This document shows, piece after piece, positions 52,248 to 58,712 of a stretch of 58,712 nt of DNA (positions are counted from its first letter, which is position 1; the number at the start of each line of letters is the position of its first letter). Under the pieces are notes generated by a model. That model was not told where the DNA came from, did no database searches, and saw only the letters and a list, made by a program, of their open reading frames with translations. Origin of the DNA: a virus; the IMG/VR virus record IMGVR_UViG_3300042397_003130, positions 1-58,712 of that record; one strand, given 5' to 3'. A program made the translations under genes and the position numbers.

Positions 52248-52828
52248 TGAACAATCCACTATTAATAAATGTAACTCCTTTCAAAGGACTTCTTACCGAA
52301 TCAAAAACTAAACCAGGAGTTTTTGAGGTAACAGGTATCATGCAAAGAGCAGGAGCTAAGAATCAAAACGGAAGAATCTATAAAAGAGAAATTCTTGAAC
52401 AAGAAGTTCAAAACTACATAGAGAATTTTGTTAAAGTTGGAAATGCTTACGGAGAATTAGATCATCCAGAATCAGCAATCGTATCTTTAAAGAATGCATC
52501 ACATGTTGTAAAAGACTTATGGTGGGATGGAGATGATTTGATGGGTAAAGTAGAATTACTAAACACACCTTCAGGAAATATCGTGAAAGAGATATTAAGA
52601 GGAGGGCATACAATTGGAATCTCTTCAAGAGGAACAGGATCAGTAACACAGACAAACGAAGGAACTTTAATGGTTCAACCAGACTTTGAATTAGTATGCT
52701 GGGATTTCGTTTCTAATCCTTCTACACAAGGAGCATTTATGAATCCAATTTCATTGAATGAAGGGAAACAAGCAGTAGGAAAATACGATAGATTAGATTC
52801 TATTATTAACAATATACTAAGAGCATAA
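52247..52828 (+). CDS. 21: Prohead maturation protease (gp21-like, S80 family)
   Basis: A 193-residue protein. Catalytic-type residues are His73 in GELDHPESA and Ser126/Ser127 in GHTIGISSRGTGS, in the order and spacing of T4 gp21-type serine proteases (herpesvirus-protease-like fold). It contains LVCWDFVSNPST typical of the family. T4 gp21 cuts prohead proteins after (I/L)-x-E; the leaders and repeats described in this window carry such sequences. It overlaps its neighbours at both ends (TAATG), so it is made together with the core proteins. Confidence 0.9.
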   Translation: MNNPLLINVTPFKGLLTESKTKPGVFEVTGIMQRAGAKNQNGRIYKREILEQEVQNYIENFVKVGNAYGELDHPESAIVSLKNASHVVKDLWWDGDDLMGKVELLNTPSGNIVKEILRGGHTIGISSRGTGSVTQTNEGTLMVQPDFELVCWDFVSNPSTQGAFMNPISLNEGKQAVGKYDRLDSIINNILRA

Positions 52829-53064
52829 TGGAAAACAATTTCGATATACATAACTGGCAAGCTAAACATTTAAAGAAAGTATCTTTGAATGAACAGATAA
52901 CTCAAGATACGGTAGCACTTGAAGTAAAGAGACATTTAAAGATTGCACTAGATATAATGGAAGAGTATAAGGAAGCAAATCAAATAGCTTCTAACGAAAA
53001 TCCATTTAACGATGTAGAAGTAGATATAGAAGAAGCTTTATATAACTTAGGTCATTTAGGATAA
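52828..53064 (+). CDS. Small acidic head-cluster protein
   Basis: A 78-residue protein starting MENNFDIHNWQAKHLKKVSL, a start loosely similar to class A leaders (MEN-F-D/N-h) but without the KFLVENKLT core. Its C-terminus is acidic and helical. It is coupled to the protease by TAATG and precedes a clear class A gene. Function unknown. Confidence 0.65.
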   Translation: MENNFDIHNWQAKHLKKVSLNEQITQDTVALEVKRHLKIALDIMEEYKEANQIASNENPFNDVEVDIEEALYNLGHLG

Positions 53065-53076
53065 AATAACTTTAAG

Positions 53077-53550
53077 ATGGAAAATTTTAATTTAAAAAAA
53101 TTCTTAGTAGAAAATAAATTAACTGCTAATTCAAAACTTATAAAAGAGAATGTAGAAGTAGAAGAAGTTACTTTAGGAGGTACACGCTTTGCAGTCGAAG
53201 AACAAGATCCTTTAGATGATGGAATAATTATTTCAATAACTAAACATAAGAACGGGTACTTTATAACAGGTGAAGTTCAAGATGATGACGGAGATGTAAA
53301 AGAAGGGTATGGATATGCAGTTGATTTTGAAGGAAACAAATTAGAAGATATATACGACCCAGAAGACCTAGATGAAAATAAATCAATCGACAATACAAAG
53401 AAGGTAAATGAAGAGATGGACTTCGAATCATTAAGCCAAATTCAAGCAGTTATAAACTACTTAATTGATAACGATCACCAAGACGTATTAGACATGCTAG
53501 GAAAAATTCCTGAATGGAATGAACTAGTCACTCAAGCAGCAGACTATTGA
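53077..53550 (+). CDS. Leader-bearing acidic protein (candidate internal head protein)
   Basis: A 157-residue protein with a class A leader (MENFNLKKFLVENKLTANSK, I22-K-E24|N), 19 of 20 residues identical to the leader at 35483 although the bodies differ. The body is acidic with a small beta domain (GIIISITKHKNGYFITGEVQ) and a helical tail. Last gene before the terminator at 53563. Confidence 0.65.
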   Translation: MENFNLKKFLVENKLTANSKLIKENVEVEEVTLGGTRFAVEEQDPLDDGIIISITKHKNGYFITGEVQDDDGDVKEGYGYAVDFEGNKLEDIYDPEDLDENKSIDNTKKVNEEMDFESLSQIQAVINYLIDNDHQDVLDMLGKIPEWNELVTQAADY

Positions 53551-53562
53551 TAACACAACATA

Positions 53563-53587
53563 CCCGTCCTATAAAGACGGGTTTTTT
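53563..53587 (+). terminator. Intrinsic terminator before the scaffold gene
   Basis: CCCGTC (53563-53568), loop CTATAAA, GACGGG (53576-53581), T run to 53587. Confidence 0.88.
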
Positions 53588-53607
53588 ATGTTTTGAAAAT
53601 ATATGTA

Positions 53608-53614
53608 TATTTAT
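53608..53614 (+). promoter_or_regulatory. Candidate late promoter (TATTTAT)
   Basis: TATTTAT in TATGTATATTTATTTAAGAA, just after the terminator; the scaffold ATG is 106 bases away, so the transcript would have a long leader. Confidence 0.45.
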
Positions 53615-53667
53615 TTAAGAATATATCATGACACTTATATGATATCTACTACAAAGTAAAACATTAT

Positions 53668-53694
53668 TACGTCTCACATACTACAATAGACGTA
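53668..53694 (+). promoter_or_regulatory. Hairpin in the leader of the scaffold gene
   Basis: TACGTCT (53668-53674) pairs with AGACGTA (53688-53694) around a 13-base loop. It sits in the untranslated stretch 53588-53713 that precedes the scaffold gene and has no T run, so it is not a terminator. Possible role in mRNA stability or translational control. Confidence 0.5.
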
Positions 53695-53713
53695 CGACAA
53701 ACAAACACAAATT

Positions 53714-54922
53714 ATGTCAAACAAAGATTTATTAAAGCAAGCTATTGCTGAAGCTAAAACTATTCGTGAAGCTGCAATCGCCAACGCTAAAGAAGCTTTA
53801 GAAGAAACATTAACTCCACACTTAAAAGACATGCTTGCTGCAAAATTGCAAGAAATGGAAGAAAAAGAAGATGAGGAAGTAATGGATGAAAACATCTACG
53901 AAGCTGAAGAAGAAGAGGTAGAAGCAGAAGAAGGAGAAGAGGCTGAAGAAGAGGGAGCTGAAGAGGAAAGCGAAGAAGGAGAAGAAGAAGTGGAAATCGA
54001 AGATATGTCTATCGAGGACTTAAAAGATCTTATCCGTGATATCGTTTCACAAGAAGTAGGTCACGACGAATCAGAAGAAGAATTAACAGGTATGGAAACT
54101 CCAGAAGGAGAAGAAGATATGGTAAGCATGGACGGTGATTCAGAAGAGATCGATATTAACGAATTGTTAGCAGAATTAGCTCAAGAGGATACATTATCGG
54201 AAGGCTTTGAAGAGTGGTTAGATAGAGTTTCTGCTCAAATGGAGAAATTTGGTAAAGAAAATCCAGCTATTCAAGCTATCGAAAAAGCAGTAGCAGCAGC
54301 TCAAGAAAAAGCTAAGAAAGCAGGATTAACAGGTACAGGTATGACAAAAGGTCATAAAGTATTTGAAGGAGAATCTGAAAACTTAGAAGAAGGCTTTGAA
54401 GAGTGGTTAGATAGAGTTTCTGCTCAAATGGACAAATTCGGTAAAGAAAATCCAGCTATTCAAGCAATTGAAAGAGCAATAGCAGCAGCACAGGAGAAAG
54501 CTAAAAAAGCAGGATTAACAGGACACGGTATGACAAAAGGTCATAAAATAAGTGAAGAATCTGAAGACTTAGCAGAAGCATTAGCAACTGTAGAAGCTCT
54601 AAGAGGACAACTTCAAGAAGTTAACCTTTTAAATGCAAAATTACTTTATGTAAATAAAGTATTCAAATCAAACAACTTATCTGAAGGTCAAAAAGTAAAC
54701 GTTATCGCAGCTTTTGACAAAGCAGAGACAGTTAAAGAAGTAAAATTAGTTTTCGAAACAGTTTCTAAAAACGTAGTTGCTAAACCAGCTACAATTAAAG
54801 AGCACAGATCTTTTGCTTCTAAAGCAACAGGTAATGCACAAACAACTGCACCAAAAGAAATCTTATCAGAAGTATCTGAGCAAGTATCAAGATGGCAGAA
54901 GTTAGCAGGAATTATTAAATAA
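53714..54922 (+). CDS. 22: Prohead scaffold protein (gp22-like) with internal duplication
   Basis: A 402-residue, highly acidic protein. The N-terminus is an Ala-rich helix (LLKQAIAEAKTIREAAIANA), followed by a Glu-rich stretch. Residues 164-226 and 227-288 are two copies of a 63-residue unit beginning GFEEWLDRVSAQM, each preceded by an L-x-E|G site (L161-S-E163 and L224-E-E226). The C-terminus (LLNAKLLYVNKVFKSNNLSE, then KVNVIAAFDKAETVKEVKLV and a final RWQKLAGI) is the conserved gp22 end. Gp22 forms the prohead core and is destroyed by gp21 into small peptides. Lies just before gp23 as in T4. Confidence 0.88.
   Translation: MSNKDLLKQAIAEAKTIREAAIANAKEALEETLTPHLKDMLAAKLQEMEEKEDEEVMDENIYEAEEEEVEAEEGEEAEEEGAEEESEEGEEEVEIEDMSIEDLKDLIRDIVSQEVGHDESEEELTGMETPEGEEDMVSMDGDSEEIDINELLAELAQEDTLSEGFEEWLDRVSAQMEKFGKENPAIQAIEKAVAAAQEKAKKAGLTGTGMTKGHKVFEGESENLEEGFEEWLDRVSAQMDKFGKENPAIQAIERAIAAAQEKAKKAGLTGHGMTKGHKISEESEDLAEALATVEALRGQLQEVNLLNAKLLYVNKVFKSNNLSEGQKVNVIAAFDKAETVKEVKLVFETVSKNVVAKPATIKEHRSFASKATGNAQTTAPKEILSEVSEQVSRWQKLAGIIK
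54202..54579 (+). repeat. 189-bp tandem duplication in the scaffold gene
   Basis: AGGCTTTGAAGAGTGGTTAG begins at 54202 and again at 54391, 189 bases apart. The two units encode nearly identical 63-residue segments; the DNA differs at scattered positions, so the duplication is not fresh. Confidence 0.85.
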
Positions 54923-54949
54923 AAAAAATAAAAAACACAAAAAACCGCA

Positions 54950-56608
54950 ATGGAATTAAATCAATTATTCGAAGGGGCTAACAACTACAAGACATTACAA
55001 GCAGATGCTGCTCGTTTGTCAGGTAAATGGGCTAAATCAGGTTTATTAGAAGGAATTTCTAATGAAATCGAGAAAAACAACATGGCTATGATTCTTGAGA
55101 ATCAAGCAAAACAAATCGTATCAGAAGGAAATACTACAGGTACAGGTGCAATGGGTACTTCTACAGGTGGTGCTGAGCAATGGGCTGGAGTAGCTTTACC
55201 ATTAGTACGTAAAGTATTCGCTCAAATCGCAGCTAAAGACTTCGTTTCTGTACAACCAATGAATTTACCTTCAGGACTTGTATTTTACTTAGACTTTAAA
55301 TACGGTACAAACACAGTAGGTAGAGCAGCAGACGAAAGTTTATACGGTAACGTATCTGACGCTAACAGCAAAATGTCAATTGACGAAGATGTAAACGGAG
55401 GTTTATACGGAGCAGGACAGTTTGGTTACTCAATCAACTCTGCATCTTCTACAGTAGTAACAGGACAGACTACAGGATCTGCTACATCAGCATCTTTAGG
55501 ATACCAAGACGGATTAGTTCTTTCTGACTACCGCACAGTAGCATTCCCTACTTCAAGTATGGTAGGATTTGACGCTAAAGGTGTTAGAGCATTTAGATTA
55601 TATTCTGCATCAGTAGATCTTACATCTAACCCAGAATTAACTTTCTTATCAGGTTCTACTGGTACAAACGGAACACACGTATTGTTCGTAGTTAAAACAA
55701 CTGCAGCAGGTGGTGCTTATACTGCAAACGCTGCAGGTACATTTAATGCAACTGTAAAATACCAAATGCAACCAACTGATACTTCAAGAGGTGATTTTGA
55801 AGATAACGGAACTAACCCACAAGGTAACAACAACGGAACTATTAAAATTCCTGAAATCAACGTATCATTAGCTTCTGAAGCTATCGTTGCTAAAACAAGA
55901 AAATTAAAAGCACAATGGACTCCAGAGTTCGCACAAGACTTAAACGCTTACCATTCAATTGATGCTGAAGCAGAATTAACTTCATTATTATCAGAGTACA
56001 TCTCTATGGAGATTGACTTAGAGTTAATGGATATGTTAATCCAAGATGCAGCTACAACTGAAAGATGGTCAGCAGTTAACAACAAAAACTGGAATCCAGC
56101 AACAAGTAACTGGGAAACAGGTACTTTTAGTGCAGGAACTAGCTTCTACAACACTCAAGGTCAATGGTTTGGAACTTTAGGTACTAAAGTACAAAAAGTA
56201 TCTAACAAAATTCACCAAAAAACTTTAAGAGGTGGAGCTAACTTCTTAGTAGTATCTCCAACTGTAGCTACAATCTTAGAATCAATTCCAGGATATGCAG
56301 CAGATACAAACGGTGATAAAATGGACTTTGCAATGGGAGTTCAGAAAGTAGGTAACTTAAATTCTCGTTTCAGAGTTTACAAAAACCCTTACATGACTGA
56401 AAACGTAATCTTATTAGGTTACAGAGGATCTCAATTCTTGGAAACAGGTGCAGTTTATGCTCCATATATTCCATTAATCATGACTCCATTAGTATACGAT
56501 CCAACTACCTTCACTCCAAGAAAAGGTATCATGACTCGTTACGCTAAGAAAATGATCAGACCAGAATTCTACGGTAAAATCTTCGTTAGCGATATCGCTA
56601 CTGTATAA
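54950..56608 (+). CDS. 23: Major capsid protein (gp23)
   Basis: A 552-residue protein. Residues 75-120 (AEQWAGVALPLVRKVFAQIA, then VSVQPMNLPSGLVFYLDFKY) are the hallmark of gp23 proteins, and the C-terminus (LVYDPTTFTPRKGIMTRYAK then PEFYGKIFV) also matches. Its first 60 residues form the helical segment cut off in T4; candidate gp21-type sites are L32-L-E34|G and I48-L-E50|N, and V57-S-E59|G is near the T4 position. It uses some CGT arginine codons, uncommon in the fibre genes, consistent with high expression. Confidence 0.95.
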   Translation: MELNQLFEGANNYKTLQADAARLSGKWAKSGLLEGISNEIEKNNMAMILENQAKQIVSEGNTTGTGAMGTSTGGAEQWAGVALPLVRKVFAQIAAKDFVSVQPMNLPSGLVFYLDFKYGTNTVGRAADESLYGNVSDANSKMSIDEDVNGGLYGAGQFGYSINSASSTVVTGQTTGSATSASLGYQDGLVLSDYRTVAFPTSSMVGFDAKGVRAFRLYSASVDLTSNPELTFLSGSTGTNGTHVLFVVKTTAAGGAYTANAAGTFNATVKYQMQPTDTSRGDFEDNGTNPQGNNNGTIKIPEINVSLASEAIVAKTRKLKAQWTPEFAQDLNAYHSIDAEAELTSLLSEYISMEIDLELMDMLIQDAATTERWSAVNNKNWNPATSNWETGTFSAGTSFYNTQGQWFGTLGTKVQKVSNKIHQKTLRGGANFLVVSPTVATILESIPGYAADTNGDKMDFAMGVQKVGNLNSRFRVYKNPYMTENVILLGYRGSQFLETGAVYAPYIPLIMTPLVYDPTTFTPRKGIMTRYAKKMIRPEFYGKIFVSDIATV

Positions 56609-56630
56609 TTTACTACAGAATAATAAATTA

Positions 56631-56656
56631 AAGAGAGCTTTTAGCTCTCTTTTTTT
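56631..56656 (+). terminator. Intrinsic terminator after the capsid gene
   Basis: AGAGAGC (56632-56638), loop TTTTA, GCTCTCT (56644-56650), T run to 56656. Confidence 0.88.
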
Positions 56657-56674
56657 GTAAAAAAAAAGTTCGTA

Positions 56675-56681
56675 TATTTAT
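56675..56681 (+). promoter_or_regulatory. Candidate late promoter (TATTTAT)
   Basis: TATTTAT in TTCGTATATTTATATAAAAC, 20 bases ahead of the vWA gene. A TTTG lies at about the -33 position (TTTTTTTG), so it may also be read as a class 1-like promoter. Confidence 0.5.
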
Positions 56682-56694
56682 ATAAAACGGTAAT

Positions 56695-57582
56695 ATGATT
56701 ATAGGAGAATTAACCTGGCAGCAGTTCAAGACTTTAGATTCAATAAGAAGCCTAAACGAAAACCAGCAAATGGAACATTATTACAAGTATTTAGTAGAGT
56801 TAAATGATTGGATAAGTCATCAGAATAAAGGACCCCTAACCGCAGATGATGGAGTAATAACTTGTGCAGATGGAATAGATGTAGTATTTCTAGTAGACTA
56901 TACAGGTAGTATGGGGGATGCAATTAATGCTATTAAAGCAGCAATAGCTTCTATTGTCCAGGCAATTGTAACAGAGTCGGGAAATAACTATAGACTAGGA
57001 CTAGTACTATTTGATGAATATAATCCAAATGACACACACCCTGCACTGATAAACAAATACCTACCTAAAGCAGCCTACACCAGTTTACCTGCCGCTCAAA
57101 GATACACAAACCTATATGACATTGCTGGCACAGCCTCTGATAGAATTCAATACATAACTGCGATGGAGATGTTATCGCAAAATAATGAAAGTAGTTTTAC
57201 TACACAGCTTAGTGTACTAAATACTGTAGATTTTCCTATAGGATATGGAGTAAGTGGTCCTGAACCTGCTGATATGGGTATCGATAGAATAGTAAACCAT
57301 GATATAGTAGGAACCTTCAGAGAAAATGTATCTAGATTAATAGTCCTTATTACAGATCAACCTTCATCAGGTGACGATGATATTAATAATGCAACAGATA
57401 CAGCATTTGTACAAACATTAGTAGAAGATTGTAATACAGAAGGAATTAAGGTATTACTTATGAAAGCATCAGCAACTTCGTATGCTCCTCTAGAAACATT
57501 AGCACTAGGAACATCAGGATTAGTAACAGATTCATATGACCCAGAAACAATCATAGAAAGTATACAGAATATTTGCTTATAA
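56695..57582 (+). CDS. von Willebrand factor A domain protein
   Basis: A 295-residue protein. The vWA domain starts at about residue 60: IDVVFLVDYTGSMGDAINAI contains the MIDAS metal motif (D68, T70, S72), with FDEYNP and LIVLITDQPSSGDDD as further strands. vWA domains bind protein partners through a metal ion. It stands alone between two terminators, directly after the capsid gene, so it is probably a late gene, perhaps decorating the virion or binding the host surface. No signal peptide or membrane segment. Confidence 0.8.
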   Translation: MIIGELTWQQFKTLDSIRSLNENQQMEHYYKYLVELNDWISHQNKGPLTADDGVITCADGIDVVFLVDYTGSMGDAINAIKAAIASIVQAIVTESGNNYRLGLVLFDEYNPNDTHPALINKYLPKAAYTSLPAAQRYTNLYDIAGTASDRIQYITAMEMLSQNNESSFTTQLSVLNTVDFPIGYGVSGPEPADMGIDRIVNHDIVGTFRENVSRLIVLITDQPSSGDDDINNATDTAFVQTLVEDCNTEGIKVLLMKASATSYAPLETLALGTSGLVTDSYDPETIIESIQNICL

Positions 57583-57613
57583 TTTTTAAAATAAATAAAA
57601 ATAAATAAGAAAG

Positions 57614-57638
57614 AGCCTAGTTTTTACTAGGCTTTTTT
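57614..57638 (+). terminator. Intrinsic terminator after the vWA gene
   Basis: AGCCTAG (57614-57620), loop TTTTTA, CTAGGCT (57627-57633), T run to 57638. Confidence 0.88.
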
Positions 57639-57642
57639 CGTA

Positions 57643-57649
57643 TATTTAT
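57643..57649 (+). promoter_or_regulatory. Candidate late promoter (TATTTAT)
   Basis: TATTTAT in TCGTATATTTATTAGAAACA, 30 bases ahead of the PhoH gene, directly after the terminator. Confidence 0.5.
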
Positions 57650-57672
57650 TAGAAACAAATAAACGTTTCAAT

Positions 57673-58359
57673 ATGGCTTCAAACCATCATACTGATGAAG
57701 TTTTCACTCCAAAGAGAAAACCGAAAAACCCAATTAAGTTCCAACTCCAACTTAATGAAGAACAAAAATTAGCAAAAGCACTTATTGTAGAAAATCCAGT
57801 AGTCGTTCTAAAAGGAATGGCAGGTTCAGGAAAGACTTTAGTAGCAGTACAAGCAGCCCTAGATATGCTATTTAGTAGAGAGGTAGATAAGATTATTATA
57901 ACTAGACCTACAGTGGCTAAGGAAGACTTAGGATTTTTACCAGGCGATTTAAAGGAAAAAATGGACCCTTGGTTAGCACCAATATATCATAACTTATACA
58001 TGCTATATGGCAAGGATAAAGTAGATAAAGAATTGGAATACGGGAATATTGAGATAGTTCCTTTTGCATTTATGAGAGGTAGGACATTTGTTAACTCTTT
58101 TGTAATTGTAGATGAGGCACAAAACGTAACCCAGGACCAAATGGAGACAGTACTGGGGAGACTTGGTAAAGGATCTAAAATGGTAATCTGTGGAGACTTA
58201 GCTCAAATTGATTTAAAAGTAAAAAAGGAAACAGGATTTTCTTTCCTTACAAGAGTCGAAGAACAGGTAAAAGGATTCAGAATATTTGCATTAAAACAAA
58301 ACCATAGACACGATATTGTATCTCCTATTTTAAAAGTATACCAAGACTTTAGGGATTAA
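57673..58359 (+). CDS. phoH: PhoH-like ATPase
   Basis: A 228-residue protein. Walker A GMAGSGKT (G48-T55) and Walker B VIVDEAQ (D147-E148) with TRPTVAKEDLGFLPGDLKEK and CGDLAQIDL are diagnostic of PhoH-type P-loop ATPases, related to helicases of RNA metabolism. PhoH is common in marine phages and is often linked to phosphate limitation, though its role in infection is unclear. It is a single gene behind its own TATTTAT element. Confidence 0.93.
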   Translation: MASNHHTDEVFTPKRKPKNPIKFQLQLNEEQKLAKALIVENPVVVLKGMAGSGKTLVAVQAALDMLFSREVDKIIITRPTVAKEDLGFLPGDLKEKMDPWLAPIYHNLYMLYGKDKVDKELEYGNIEIVPFAFMRGRTFVNSFVIVDEAQNVTQDQMETVLGRLGKGSKMVICGDLAQIDLKVKKETGFSFLTRVEEQVKGFRIFALKQNHRHDIVSPILKVYQDFRD

Positions 58360-58369
58360 AGTAAGTTGC

Positions 58370-58376
58370 TATTTAT
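58370..58376 (+). promoter_or_regulatory. Candidate late promoter (TATTTAT)
   Basis: TATTTAT in TTGCTATTTATAAATAAAC, 24 bases ahead of the ATG at 58394; almost the same sequence and spacing as the portal promoter at 48181. It also holds TATAAATA. Confidence 0.55.
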
Positions 58377-58393
58377 AAATAAACTATTTGGTA

Positions 58394-58712
58394 ATGGCAA
58401 AATTTACATACTTTATAAGAGAAAGACTTAAATTAAACGGAGTTGAAAGAGGTACAAACTTTGAAACATCTATAACAGGTGTGAACTATGCAGATAGTAG
58501 AGTAATGTCAATACCTACTGGATCAATGACTGAGATTATTAACTTAGCAGCACTTCCAGGAGCAGGTACCTTTGTATCAAGTAGTGTAAGGTATGCTAGA
58601 ATTTCAAATCTTTCAACAGGATCTGTTAATCTACAGCTGTCTGGTTCAACAGATCAATTTAACTTTTTACTTCGAGGAAGCGGTAGCTTTATATTTAATT
58701 CAGAATACGTAA
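58394..58712 (+). CDS. N-terminal part of a probable structural protein (3' end outside window)
   Basis: ATG at 58394; the frame is open to the window edge, giving 106 residues. It starts MAKFTYFIRERLKLNG and continues with Ser/Thr/Gly-rich beta strands (LSTGSVNLQLSGSTDQ). The late-type promoter and composition suggest a virion protein. No family can be named from this part. Confidence 0.65.
   Translation, partial: MAKFTYFIRERLKLNGVERGTNFETSITGVNYADSRVMSIPTGSMTEIINLAALPGAGTFVSSSVRYARISNLSTGSVNLQLSGSTDQFNFLLRGSGSFIFNSEYV

Noticed and set aside
31474-53550. The shared leaders as secretion signal peptides
   Set aside because: They are charged amphipathic helices without a hydrophobic core or signal peptidase site.

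Overview
The window is one continuous stretch of a T4-like (contractile-tailed) bacteriophage genome. Every supported gene is on the plus strand and nearly every gap is under 100 bases. Recognisable T4-type modules include a gp55-like late sigma factor, baseplate proteins (gp5-, gp25- and gp6-like, and a large gp7-like protein), a tail-fibre block, a gp61-like primase, and the packaging and head cassette (large terminase gp17, portal gp20, prohead protease gp21, scaffold gp22, major capsid gp23), followed by a vWA protein and a PhoH-like ATPase. The DNA is AT-rich and starts are preceded by A-rich rather than Shine-Dalgarno sequence. One promoter class resembles the Bacteroidetes -33/-7 promoter, and there is a lipoprotein with a short lipobox. 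Together these suggest a phage of a Bacteroidetes (flavobacteria-like) host; that is an inference from sequence style.

Layout. (1) 1-3.7 kb: small, probably early, genes behind four copies of a GTTGC-N19-TATATTTAGG promoter, a 447-base gene-free region with repeats and palindromes, a GIY-YIG/T5orf172 protein and a lipoprotein. (2) 3.8-5.7 kb: an HD hydrolase, a membrane-anchored protein and the gp55-like sigma. (3) 5.7-17.4 kb: baseplate. (4) 17.5-30.0 kb: fibre and adhesin genes built from shared modules, ending in a fibre with an S74 autochaperone. (5) 30.0-46.5 kb: an accessory island of varied enzymes and small proteins, interrupted by the primase and a PD-(D/E)XK nuclease. (6) 46.6-56.6 kb: packaging and head genes. 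(7) 56.7 kb to the end: vWA protein, PhoH, and the start of one more gene.

The most interesting feature is a set of unrelated proteins between 31 and 53.5 kb that begin with one of three related short amphipathic leaders. Most leaders contain an (I/L)-x-E sequence, the cleavage rule of T4 gp21, and a gp21-like protease is encoded at 52.2 kb. By analogy with the capsid-targeting peptides of T4 internal proteins, I infer that these leaders send a diverse cargo into the prohead, to be trimmed and probably delivered with the DNA. Leader-bearing cargo includes hydrophobic, possibly membrane-active proteins, a miniature kinase-like protein, a HAD phosphatase-like protein and a calcium/zinc-motif protein. 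Two nucleotidyltransferase-like proteins lie among them; one is a 907-residue fusion that also has a NadD/cytidylyltransferase-like domain and two HExxH metallopeptidase-like domains separated by gp21-type sites.

Regulation appears two-tiered: the GTTGC/TATATTTAGG promoters (probably host RNA polymerase) and a recurring TATTTAT element about 18-30 bases before most structural transcription units (probably read with the gp55-like factor). Tail sheath, tail tube and small terminase genes were not recognised and probably lie outside the window.
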